From the NCBI GenBank assembly GCA_964036195.1, contig OZ038458.1:21279832-21343831 (forward strand): 64,000 nucleotides of DNA. Reading direction: 5' to 3'. The stretch's first letter is position 1; each line of letters begins with the position of its first letter. The stretch comes from Sphaerolaimus hirsutus. Its lineage: Eukaryota > Nematoda > Chromadorea > Monhysterida > Sphaerolaimidae. The position numbers and the translations under genes were made by a program. The notes beneath the pieces are model-generated. The model saw only the letters and a list, made by a program, of their open reading frames with translations. It did no database searches and had not been told where the DNA came from. Positions 31,334 through 40,938 of this stretch are shown one piece after another.

Positions 31334-31613
31334 CCTGTGACGCAATCAAGAATATACCGTATTAACTCGAATTAACCCCCATCGTAATACCCCTCTAAAA
31401 TTATGCTGGAAAAATATTAAACCCCCTCAAATTCTCCACCCAAATTGAGTGTAAAGAGAATATACCCAAAATATTTGAATAAGTCCCCAGAGGTATTGTT
31501 TTTCCATCAAAAGTTTTTGAGGGGGAGTCACTCAAGGGGAGTTTTTTTTTCCTCAGAAAACTTTGGACTTAATTCATTGTATGGATGCGGTTTGTCAACT
31601 CATGTAAATCCAG

Positions 31614-31891
31614 GTGCCCGTTACGCAAGTGGAAAAGTTAAGAGTTAAAACATAAGAGTTGAGTAAAATTACAAATGACAAGTTATGAGTAAAGTTAAGA
31701 GTTTATCTTAAAAAAATTTATAAAATTAAAAATTTATAAAATTTATGAGTAAAGGTTATTTAAAGTTAAGAGTTAAGAGAAAATCGTTTTACTCAACTCT
31801 TAACTCTTAACTAAACTCATAATTTGTCATTTGTCATTTTACTCAACCCTTAAGTCTTAACTCTTAACTTTTCCACTTGTGGAACTGGCCC
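31614..31891 (+). repeat. CWG family 3 MITE
   Basis: 278 bp beginning GTGCCCGTTACGCAAGTGG after CAG (31611-31613) and ending CCACTTGTGGAACTGGCCC before CTG. The arms are AGTTAAGAGTTAAAAC-type with an internal AT-rich spacer. Same family as 17682-17901. Confidence 0.75.
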
Positions 31892-31897
31892 CTGGCC

Positions 31898-33486
31898 CCA
31901 GATTTAATTGGGCAGATTATCCCTAAGAGGGAGGACGGGCGTGTCTGGCAATTCGAGATTTAATTGGACAGGCATGTGCTCGCCTGCTCGCACTTTTTTT
32001 GCCCAGAACCGCTCAGACTCGCTCCATTTTGAAAACTTTGACCTACGTAATCGCCATTTTTATCTTTATACACGGTTATATACCTATTTTTATATTTTTG
32101 GCAATTTCAAAATTTTTGGCCGGCTGCCAAGTTTGCATAAGACGTATGTCCGATTTTTATTTTTATTTTCGGGAGTAAAATCAAGCCGGACCCGCCCGTC
32201 GCGCCAGGCACCTGACAGCCGCCGCCCGACTGCCAGGCAGATCGAGATTCAATTGCGTGCCCAGTGGCAGCCGTCAGGTGCCTGGCGCGACGGGCGGGTC
32301 CGGCGGGATTTTACTCCCGAAAATAAAAAAGAAAATCGGACATACGTCTTATGCAAACTTGGCAGCCACCAAAAATTTCGAAATCACCATAAATATAAAA
32401 ATAGGCCAAAAATAGGTACCTATATAACCATGTGGGATAAAATTCGCTACACGTAGATTGTTGCTGAGCGATTTGGGGGGGGGCAGAAGATTGTAGCGAA
32501 AATTTTAGCCTCAGGATAGATAGATAGCTGAGCGGCGTCCGGGTGCTGTCCCAGAACCTGTATAAAAGCCCTGTAAAGAGTAAAAATCCCTGTAAAATGT
32601 CATGTGTCATGTAAAAGTTACTGTAAAATGTCAAATGTCATGTAAAAGATCCTGTAAAATGTCTGATGTAATGGGACAGGTTAAATATAATTGCCAAAAT
32701 CGTCGCCACAAACATTTATTTTTTTGTCCAAATTTCAAAAATACTGTGCACAAATATGATGGTTGCTAAGACTAGGCGAGCAACATGTCCTGTGGTCCAG
32801 GTGTATGTGTTTCTGCTTGGAGTTCACAGGTTCAAATGCGTCTCAGCGCCAAATCTTTTTGCACTTTTTTAAACAACCAGTAATTACACATGTCAAAGTT
32901 AAAATTACAGCCAATGACTGGTGCAAAAATTATATTCCAATAAAAGTAATGTCTTTTTTGCAAGAAAGTTAACATGCTAAATTATCGGTTGTTTGAAAAA
33001 GTGCAAAAAAATTGTGGCACCTTAAGCCATGTTTGAACACAGGACCTGTGAACTCCCAGCAGAAACACATACACATCGATCACAGGACAAGTTGCTCATT
33101 CTGTCTTAGCAACCATCTTATTCAAACACTGTATTTTTTAAATGTGGACAATAAAAATCAATGTTTGTGGCCACGCTTTTTGCAATTTTCAACGTTTTTC
33201 ATTACATCTGACATCCACAGATGTTTATTTTTATCTAAATTTAAAATTACAACTATAAATTATCCTGAACGTTTACCCACCCTGCACCTCCGGGGCTGCA
33301 GGGCAGAATATCCGTTGTCTTTTTCATTCTGCCAGGCAGACGTGCAATTGCCCTCACAATTAAATCTCGTTTGCCATGAGGGCAAGTCTGGCAGGCGCTC
33401 GGTCGTGTCAGGTGCCTGGCAGGCGTGACGGACGTGTCAGGCGCCGGGCAGGGAGGGCAAAAATTTGTCTGCCCAATTAAATCTGG
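31898..33486. repeat. composite element with CCAGATTTAATTGGGCAG inverted ends
   Basis: Ends CCAGATTTAATTGGGCAG and CTGCCCAATTAAATCTGG, about 1.59 kb. It holds a long GC-rich hairpin (about 32090-32400) and a second foldback (about 32740-33150) whose arms share GATGGTTGCTAAGAC and a GGTTCAAATGCGTCTCAGCG segment. No coding sequence recognised. Confidence 0.6.
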
Positions 33487-34425
33487 GGCCAGGGGCCAGA
33501 TTTAATTCTCCCTACAGATTTGTAGGGTAGGGCGTGGGGTGTCAAAAAAAATTTTTTATGGAAAACGGAAAGGTAACAAATTTTCACCTTACGGAAAATA
33601 GAAAGGTAAAAAAAAATTTCTGCTGGAAAACGGAAAACGGAACGGTAAAAAAATTTCATTCAGCGGAAAACGGAAAACGGAAAGGTAAAAAAATGTATCA
33701 GTCGGAAAACAGAAAACGGAAATATGAAATGCCGGAAAACGGAAAACGGAAAGCAAAATTGTCACGGAAATGGAAAAATAAAGTGAAATTTGCATGGAAA
33801 TGAACAAATTTGCATGCAGGTTTGCCTGTTTGGCTTTGATTGTGGTAGCTGTACATTCTGCAACAATGGATTATACCAGTAACTTCACTTGTAGTTCAAG
33901 CTTAACTGAACCAACAAAAAATCATCAAAAGGTAGCAAAAACACACTACAACAACAATAAAGTTGGAGTAGATGTGTGTCGACACGGGGCCCACAACCCC
34001 AAGACACAGTTGGGAGAGCAAGTTTATTGCACAGTCTGAACTGAACATGCATCACAAAAGGTCACAGGTGGTGTGCACTTGAAACATAACAATCACGGGT
34101 TTGGTAATAACCCCATCTACATTACTACTCAACTTCTCAGGGGGTAACCAGATTATATGACCTTGGATAATCATAAAAAGGTAAGAGATACAACAGAGTT
34201 TACAAGTTTCACATATCTGAAGTTACAAAAACCAATTGAACAATATTTGCATGGGAAAACAGAAAAGCTTATACACAAAAGAGTTTCCTCAATCAAATGA
34301 ACAAATTTCATATCTTGCATTGACAGCAGGTTTATCCAACATCCATCAACATGGACTTCTGCTGCACTTTCCTTGATGTGTTGCATGAGGGCTAGACCAT
34401 TCGGCAACATTTGCAGAATCAGCAG

Positions 34426-34596
34426 TGTTGGGATGTGATAAGTTATTATGTTTGAGAAGCGCGCTAGCGTTCGTTTGATGTGTGTGTGGTTATTTAATGT
34501 GTGAATCCGAGTACACTAGACCGACGAATAAAGATATGAAAATCCTCTCGAACATTACGTTGCAACGTGACAAGTAAACCTATCATAAATGCAACA
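34426..34596 (+). repeat. 5' LTR of the gag-pro element
   Basis: 171 bp, TGTTG...CAACA, with an AATAAA at about 34527-34532 as likely polyadenylation signal. Downstream within six bases is TGGTGGACGACC, a possible primer binding site. Confidence 0.93.
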
Positions 34597-34659
34597 TTTT
34601 TTGGTGGACGACCTTCCTTTTTGAACCCGGAGAGGTGCAGTTGTGGATCTTTCGTCGGC

Positions 34660-37600
34660 ATGAGTTCTCGTTCCGTGTCAACGGCACAATCTGAAGAAGG
34701 AGTGGATTCCAGAGTCATGTTCTCTCGTCATACTCGCGCTCATCCATCTTATCAGGTTTCTCAGTTGCCCATGGATTGTGCCGCAGAACGACAACGTCAG
34801 GAAGAAGCTTTGAGAGTTGCTGTCCGCCCCGGTGTTGCGCAGAGGGTGCCTAGCGATTTGTTTTGGCGGCCAGCTTCCCAAGTTTTGGATGGATCTATCC
34901 AATCTTCTCCCGTTCGTGAGAGTGTTGTCCAGTCGGTCTCTCGTTCCGCTCAATCGTGGCCCAGGCCCAACTTTGTTTTGCCGCCAATGCGTATCGACCA
35001 ATCTGGTAGTGCCGTTTCATGCCAGTTGCGCACGGATGTTCCTCCGCCGCGGAGGACATTTGCAGAAGCTGCATGTCGGAATTTAGAATTGTTTCGGTAT
35101 TCGAACCAGCCTTTTCAGATGAACACTGCAGTCGGGGTCGATAATGTGAAGTTATTGTTGCCTCATCATAGAACTGCATTTTGCGTGGATTCGGACCTTT
35201 TCCCAGTGGGTGAGTACTTGAAAGAAGTGGCTTTTGTGGATCATTTTACAGATAGACATTATGTGATGGAGGAACCCTTATTGCCGTCGAGTGATGATGA
35301 AAAGTTTGTTGTCCAAAAGTTGGAACCAGCAAACAAATCGACAAGCAACGATTTTCAGACCAGTGTGATGAAAATAATCACGAAAATGGATGAACGTTTG
35401 GAGTCATTTGAACAGAAATTGTCGACTTTGTCCGTGCACCAAGAGAACAACTCCGCCAACCCTGAGAACGTTGTTACTTCATCAGTCAAAGTCACGGCAG
35501 TCCCAGAATCACCGGTTTTTGCACAAAACATTTCTTCGTCTTCTATCAAATCCACTCTGGTCCCGGAACCGGTGTTAGCACAAAGTGTCGCTCCAGTTGA
35601 TCTCGACCCATGGTTATTGCGTGACATGTCTTCGATGCCGAAAGCTGTTGAAAAATCCGCGTCGGTGGACAACTTGAAACAGTGGATGATTTTACGCCCC
35701 CACATTTTGGACAAAATACCTGTTTATTCGGGTAAGGGGGACAAAATTCTCTCGTTTAACGAGTGGATGCGACAGGTGAAATTAGTCGCCAATTCTTTGA
35801 TTGACAAGACTCTGAAGGGGTATTTTTGGGATGAAGTGTTTGCAACAAAGTTGAACGGGGATGCTCATAAAGTCTTGAAAACGATCATTCCTCCAGAAAA
35901 GCTTTGTGAGGTTGAATTTGTCCTTTCATCGCTTTTGGATATTTTTAAGGACAAACCGCGCAACTATTCTACCTTAGAATGGGACAATGCGGCAATGTCC
36001 CGGACAGAAAGTTTTTCGGACTTTTATCTGCGGTTGCTGTCCAACGTGCCAGTCGAACTGAAGTCAAGTTTAGGATTTTCCAGGGACAATATTGAAGCCG
36101 TCATTTCTGTGAAAATTTGGTCCCGTTACGATGCTGTGCGATTTGATAAATTCGTCATTGCAAACTTCCGCAAACAGTTTGTCGCCAACAAAGTCAGCCT
36201 GCCGAGTGCTGTGCGTATTGTGGATGACTACTTTTCTGAATTTGTCCGACAGGCGCCTCAAAACGTCGCTACAAGGACGCCTCTGACTCGCCCCAACGTC
36301 AGACAAATGTTGCAAACGTTCAATGACCGGGATCCGTGGTGCCCGCGCCAGGGGCATTTTGGGCACCGAACCAGCCAGTGTCGCATGAACCGCACCGCAA
36401 TTCCAACGGCACCGGCACCGAATTCGTTTCCGGTCACTGATAAGTCAGAGGGGTATGGTCAGGTTCGACGCTTCGGGCCACAACAGACACACGATCTACC
36501 TTCACGTATGCAAGCCAAAGCCGCGAATGAAACTAATTCTGTGAACACAGTGATCAACGACAATTTAGAAATTTACAATGACAACAATGCACAAACGGCA
36601 TTGACAAATGACAACGACATGACTGAGAATAATGACCCATGTGACGTTTATGTCAATGAGTTCAGGCATAGAATTTCTCAAATGATCTATGACGATCCCG
36701 GTATGTTCCATCATGCTCACTCCCGTTTCGCACGTGCATTTCATACATTTACTCAGACGCATGTGATGCCAAAATTGGAGAGTTCTTCACGAGTGCCTTC
36801 GGAGACGTCACTCCCGAAGAATATCAGGGAGAGTGAACATGACAACGTTGATTTGAATGATCTGAAAGTGAATGATAATTCAACAATGCTTGAATGTGGA
36901 TCGAAATTTTTAGCTGGTGAAATTTGTCATTTGTCAAATGAAAAAGATGGTGTAATTCTGGCAAAAACTGGATTTTCAGCTCATACGAATATTGGAGCGA
37001 ATCAAAGACTTTGCGTTAAAATTGTGGCTAATAACGGGCCATTGGTATATACCACAGTTGACATAGCTGGCGTACCCTGTCGCGTACTCCTTGACAGTGG
37101 CTGTACACGCTCTCTCATGCCTTTGTCCATTTTAGAACAGATTTCTGAAAACTCAGGAATGGTATTGTCGGATTGTCTAACAAAGTCGTCAGTGTGTTTA
37201 GATACAGTTAATGGCCAGACAAAGGATGGAGATTTGTCGGAAATCAATTTGGATATTTCACATTTATCACCAGTTGATTTGATTCGCAGACGTGTTAGGG
37301 CCGTTTTTCTTGTTAATAATACACCAGGTGCATTATCAGACATTTTGCTGGGTACTGACATAATGCCATTTTTGAAACTTACATGGTTAATTCCCATTAT
37401 TCTAGAAAAAAATTGTTCAGCACCAATTCCTCATGATGATCAATTAACCGCTGATGTTGCTCAAAAGGAAGGGAATTTCAAATTGAAATATACTGAGCTG
37501 GTTCAATCCACAAAATCTATTTTTGTTCCTGCAAACGGTATGCAAATGTTTTCCTGTCCAGTGCCCAAGAAGCCTACACACGTTCATACCTCAGATTGGA

Positions 37601-38064
37601 CACGTTCTTGTTGCATTTTGTCCAATGTGGACATTCCGCATTCAGGGCTAGCCATGTATAACACCATGGTACCGTTGAATACCACGAAAACTTTGTCTGT
37701 TCATTTCTTCAACATTCATAGCTATCCAATTCAAATACCAGTCGGTACTCCCCTGTTTACCTGTGATGTATACTCTAAAGATGCAATTTTTGTGCCAGGG
37801 AACAGTTTTTCTGCACTTCTCAAGGATAATTCTCATGTAGCATGTTTCGGAATGAGTCGCGCTTGTGGGGCGATCGAATTGCCATCACCACCTGACGCTC
37901 CGGTCGAAGTGGTAGGGGAATTCTCATCTTCTTTCTCATTTTTTGACTATGCCGAAAAGTTTTTCATGCTGAAATCGTCAACTCAAGACGACAAAAACGT
38001 TGGCTGGCACTTATTCGTTTTTTGTTGGACGTTTGATGCTTTTTCAGATGTTTCTTTGTTTTGA
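34660..38064 (+). CDS. Gag-protease polyprotein of the LTR element
   Basis: The frame is open from 34567, but the first ATG is at 34660, which gives 1134 residues and leaves the LTR outside the CDS. Residue positions are approximate. The N-terminal third is Ser/Arg-rich. A coiled-coil-like segment follows (KMDERLESFEQKLSTL), then a Gag capsid-like helical region (FNEWMRQVKLVANSL ... NYSTLEWDNAAMS ... SFSDFYLRLL). A zinc-knuckle relic reads CPRQGHFGHRTSQC, where the second Cys of CCHC is Gln. A retropepsin motif RVLLDSGCTRSLMPL has the catalytic DSG. After the protease about 250 residues have no recognised domain, and the frame ends where RT would be expected. No stops or frameshifts. Confidence 0.85.
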   Translation: MSSRSVSTAQSEEGVDSRVMFSRHTRAHPSYQVSQLPMDCAAERQRQEEALRVAVRPGVAQRVPSDLFWRPASQVLDGSIQSSPVRESVVQSVSRSAQSWPRPNFVLPPMRIDQSGSAVSCQLRTDVPPPRRTFAEAACRNLELFRYSNQPFQMNTAVGVDNVKLLLPHHRTAFCVDSDLFPVGEYLKEVAFVDHFTDRHYVMEEPLLPSSDDEKFVVQKLEPANKSTSNDFQTSVMKIITKMDERLESFEQKLSTLSVHQENNSANPENVVTSSVKVTAVPESPVFAQNISSSSIKSTLVPEPVLAQSVAPVDLDPWLLRDMSSMPKAVEKSASVDNLKQWMILRPHILDKIPVYSGKGDKILSFNEWMRQVKLVANSLIDKTLKGYFWDEVFATKLNGDAHKVLKTIIPPEKLCEVEFVLSSLLDIFKDKPRNYSTLEWDNAAMSRTESFSDFYLRLLSNVPVELKSSLGFSRDNIEAVISVKIWSRYDAVRFDKFVIANFRKQFVANKVSLPSAVRIVDDYFSEFVRQAPQNVATRTPLTRPNVRQMLQTFNDRDPWCPRQGHFGHRTSQCRMNRTAIPTAPAPNSFPVTDKSEGYGQVRRFGPQQTHDLPSRMQAKAANETNSVNTVINDNLEIYNDNNAQTALTNDNDMTENNDPCDVYVNEFRHRISQMIYDDPGMFHHAHSRFARAFHTFTQTHVMPKLESSSRVPSETSLPKNIRESEHDNVDLNDLKVNDNSTMLECGSKFLAGEICHLSNEKDGVILAKTGFSAHTNIGANQRLCVKIVANNGPLVYTTVDIAGVPCRVLLDSGCTRSLMPLSILEQISENSGMVLSDCLTKSSVCLDTVNGQTKDGDLSEINLDISHLSPVDLIRRRVRAVFLVNNTPGALSDILLGTDIMPFLKLTWLIPIILEKNCSAPIPHDDQLTADVAQKEGNFKLKYTELVQSTKSIFVPANGMQMFSCPVPKKPTHVHTSDWTRSCCILSNVDIPHSGLAMYNTMVPLNTTKTLSVHFFNIHSYPIQIPVGTPLFTCDVYSKDAIFVPGNSFSALLKDNSHVACFGMSRACGAIELPSPPDAPVEVVGEFSSSFSFFDYAEKFFMLKSSTQDDKNVGWHLFVFCWTFDAFSDVSLF

Positions 38065-38184
38065 CGCAGTACCGTATTTTCAGTTGACAGTACTTTGCAT
38101 GTTCTTTCAGTTCGCAATTCTTAGTTCACCAATCCATTTCAATTCACCATTGCCCTTTTTGGTTCACCGCTAGTGTTGTCATTT

Positions 38185-38667
38185 ATGCTACAGACAATCC
38201 GCAACCTTCGCGAGGATCTGCGGAAAGCCAACACGCGCAACGGTGTGCAGCGAAGCGACTACAACAAGCTCAGCTCCAAGCTCAACGACAAGCTACACAA
38301 GGCCAAGCGCTTGCACAAGGAGGAGATCGCCGCCGTCGTTGCCAAGCGTGATCATTACAAATTGAAGTATCATGCGTTGAAAATTTCCGCCAACGAAAGC
38401 TCCGAGGAGTTGGCGAATGTCAATTCGTTGTTAGAGTCTTCAAATTCGAAGTGTAAAAATCTCAAAAATGAGTTGGGGACTTTGCGCCGTAAATTTTCCG
38501 AACTGATGTACTTGTACGATCAGAAAGGTGCGTCGGCTGCGCCTGTGGAAATTCCTGCTAAAATTCCTGTAATCGAGAGCGAATCGCCTCTCGAAGACAA
38601 TCTATTGGAGGAGGGGGTAGTTGAAAATGAAAAAAATTGTGATGTTGGTGGTGATAGTTTTGAGTGA
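38185..38667 (+). CDS. coiled-coil protein of the LTR element (ORF2)
   Basis: 160 residues from the ATG at 38185. Lys/Glu-rich heptads run from LREDLRKANTRNG through LSSKLNDKLHKAKRLHKEEI to LKNELGTLRRKFSEL, predicting a long coiled coil, then an acidic tail. It lies where the C terminus of Pol would be in a full element, 120 bp after the Gag-Pro stop, so it may be the surviving tail of a deleted pol or an independent ORF. It would need a subgenomic or spliced transcript, or reinitiation. Function unknown. Confidence 0.7.
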   Translation: MLQTIRNLREDLRKANTRNGVQRSDYNKLSSKLNDKLHKAKRLHKEEIAAVVAKRDHYKLKYHALKISANESSEELANVNSLLESSNSKCKNLKNELGTLRRKFSELMYLYDQKGASAAPVEIPAKIPVIESESPLEDNLLEEGVVENEKNCDVGGDSFE

Positions 38668-38789
38668 AATTTTGGCTGAGAGTTTTGGTGTTTTTCTGGT
38701 AATGTCGGTGAGAATGTGATTTGTTAACTTGTTGTATGGGAAAGTATATCACACCTGTTTTGTGACACCCTCGAGATGAGGGGGGAATG

Positions 38790-38960
38790 TGTTGGGATGT
38801 GATAAGTTATTATGTTTGAGAAGCGCGCTAGCGTTCGTTTGATGTGTGTGTGGTTATTTAATGTGTGAATCCAAGTACACTAGACCGACGAATAAAGATA
38901 TGAAAATCCTCTCGAACATTACGTTGCAACGTGACAAGTAAACCTATCATAAATGCAACA
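38790..38960 (+). repeat. 3' LTR of the gag-pro element
   Basis: 171 bp, one difference from the 5' LTR, followed by the AGCAG target duplication (38961-38965). Confidence 0.93.
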
Positions 38961-39839
38961 AGCAGTCTTCCCAAATCGATAGGCGGGTGGTCGTAGCTTG
39001 ATGTTGCAGGTTGACAAATCAGCCAAATCAGTTTGTGTGGTGATGTTGCACAGACTGGCCAGGTCGTTGGGATTTCCAAGCATCTAGACTCCAAGTTTTG
39101 TGAGCATGTCTCTCACTTCACGTCTTTGTGAGCATGTCCGATACAGATTTGGATACAGATAAAAATTATGAATGACACAAGAACCTGGTAGAAAAACCAC
39201 CACAGTGGAAAACTATAAATACAGATTGGAAAAATAATGGCAAAATGCCAGAAAACTGAAAATTGAGCCAGAAAATAGAAAAATGGCCTGGAAAAATGGA
39301 AACGGAAAGGTCAAAATTTTTCAGCCGGAAAAACGGAAACGGAAAGGTAAAAAATTTTCAGCTGCCGGAAAACGGAAAACAGAAAGGTAAAAAATTTTCA
39401 GCTGCCGGAAAACAGAAAACGGAAAGGTAAAAAAATTTCAGCTGCCGGAAAACGGAAAATGGAAAGGTAAAAAATTTTCCTGCGGAAATGCGGAAACGGA
39501 AAACGGAAACGGAAATTTGACACCCTAGTAGGGCGTACGCCCGATAGATTTTTTAAAGTTCAGCCGCATCGACGCACATGCACCGAGAGCAAGACGGTTT
39601 GTAAAATCGCGACTTATGCGAGTCACCCACCCGACAAAATAAAATAAAAAGCGAATTGGCAGATGGCCAAGAATTGACGAAAGCAGAATAACAAAGCCTT
39701 TGAACCTACCAGACCCCTAGTTAATGTCCACTTCGTTCCTTGGCACGGTGCCAAGTAAACAACACGTGCCAATGACGTCATTTGTTTTTCCGGCAAATGT
39801 CCGGAATGGAAACTTATGTCCCAGTGACGTCATTGGCTC

Positions 39840-40330
39840 GTGTCCAATAAAAGTTGGTCTTGTGCCAATATAGTTGGCGCTTGTCCAATACTATTGGCAC
39901 TCGCCCAATACTAGATTGGCGCTTGTCCAATAGTATTGGCACAAGTCCAACGCTATATTGGCACGAGTCCAACATTGGCACTTGTCCAACGCTGGCACTC
40001 GTCCAATGTTGGCACTCGTCCAACGCTGGCACTCGTCCAACATTGGCACCTGTCCAATATTATTGGCACTCATCCAACATTGGCACTTGTCCAGCTTTGG
40101 CACTGGTCCAACATTGGCCTTGTGCCAAAGTTCATAGTGCAAACATTGACTATGTATATTCATTGGCACAGGTCCAACGTTGGCACAGATCCAACATTGG
40201 AACATTTCCAATTTGGCACATGTCCAAGTATTGTCTAAGCTATTTTTGGCACATTTCCAGCTATAATGTGAGCTTATGGTGGATGAATATAATTGGAGAT
40301 GTGCCAAAATGTCTTATATAGTATTTGGAC
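39840..40330. repeat. minisatellite of TTGGCACNNGTCCAA palindromic units
   Basis: About two dozen units of roughly 17 bp, of the form TTGGCACTCGTCCAACA with variants. Each unit is a near-palindrome (TTGG...CCAA), so both strands look alike. Looser copies start near 39730 with TTGGCACGGTGCCAAG. Reading frames across it are artefacts of the repeat. Confidence 0.85.
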
Positions 40331-40339
40331 ATGTGCCAG

Positions 40340-40930
40340 TTAGACATTGGACATTAACTGGTGGTTGGGTGGGTTCAAAGGCTTAAATAACAAATGAAAA
40401 AAGCCAGCTTTGCAATCTGGTATTGAGCTGAATATGTACTTAAGTTTATTAAGCTGAGGCAAATAAAAATTGTCGGCAAAATGTTTTGAGTTTGGCAATA
40501 AAATGCAATCTGAATGCAGTGCTGGTCTTTGTGTAGATGTGGACAAAGGCAATTACAACCACATGTGGTCCTTATGTGAAGAAACATCTGGTTTGTGGCA
40601 GTTTTAATATGATACTTTGTGTCTGCCACAGATGCAATAGATGACAATAAACTTTAATGGTGTACATTTACTTATGCCTATTACTCTTTGTTTGGAGGAA
40701 AGATTTTGGGGGAAGCGCAATAAAAAATAATGTTACTTTGTAAAATCATCATCTTTGTTCTGAAAATATGAAGGTGGTAATAAGCTTTATGTAATCTACA
40801 CCATGTGTTTTTGTGCATCTTTATGCTGCCACAAGAGAGTATATAAAGAGTGGATGGAGTTCATTCCAACATTCCAAGTGAATAACAACAATAACAAGAG
40901 CTGCATATAGTAGGGACCATATTATTGTAC
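40340..40930. other. intergenic, no gene; TATA-like box
   Basis: AT-rich. A TATATAAAGAG box lies at about 40849 on the plus strand, but no plus-strand coding region follows before 42015. One end of the Polinton should lie in or left of this stretch; no terminal inverted repeat matching the right side could be found by eye. Confidence 0.4.
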
Positions 40931-40938
40931 AACTATAT

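Larger units (their letters stand above)
34421..38965 (+). mobile_element. young gag-pro-only LTR retrotransposon, complete with 5-bp target duplication
   Basis: Two 171-bp LTRs (34426-34596 and 38790-38960) differ at one position that I can see (CCGAGTACA against CCAAGTACA). Both start TGTTG and end CAACA, flanked by AGCAG on both sides. A purine run GAGATGAGGGGGGAA stands just before the 3' LTR as polypurine tract. The internal region encodes Gag-protease and a coiled-coil protein but no reverse transcriptase, RNase H or integrase, so it must have been mobilised by a partner element. Confidence 0.93.
33535..39527. mobile_element. hAT-type element (TAGGGTGTCAAA ends) carrying an LTR element
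   Basis: Ends TGGGGTGTCAAA and TTTGACACCCTA with a perfect 8-bp duplication GTAGGGCG (33527-33534, 39528-39535). Both subterminal regions are arrays of CGGAAAACGGAAAGGTAAAA units. Without the nested LTR element it is about 1.45 kb. The remaining interior (33790-34420 and 38966-39190) has a short frame with a hydrophobic start (33794-34039) but no transposase, so the element is non-autonomous. Confidence 0.88.
33494..39690. repeat. older foldback element split by the 33535-39527 insertion
   Basis: GGCCAGATTTAATTC ... GTAGGGTAGGGCG at 33494-33534 continues at 39536 with TACGCCCGATAGATTTTTTA, matching the uninterrupted copy that starts at 25271. The 3' part is truncated near 39690. It is the outermost layer of a three-level nest. 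Confidence 0.8.

Noticed and set aside
32770..32870. tRNA gene or tRNA-derived SINE (GGTTCAAATGC box-B-like)
   Set aside because: No cloverleaf could be drawn; the sequence is one arm of a foldback repeat and recurs inverted at 33010-33120.
33794..34039. 81-codon frame with a hydrophobic start that looks like a signal peptide
   Set aside because: It lies within a non-autonomous hAT element next to repeat arrays, lacks a partner exon and has no recognised domain.
39840..40321. Possible CRISPR-like array or a repetitive protein gene
   Set aside because: Units are contiguous 17-bp palindromic minisatellite repeats without unique spacers, in a eukaryotic context.
40340..40647. Minus-strand frames as a host gene
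   Set aside because: Short, without domain, no splice-supported partner; treated as intergenic.
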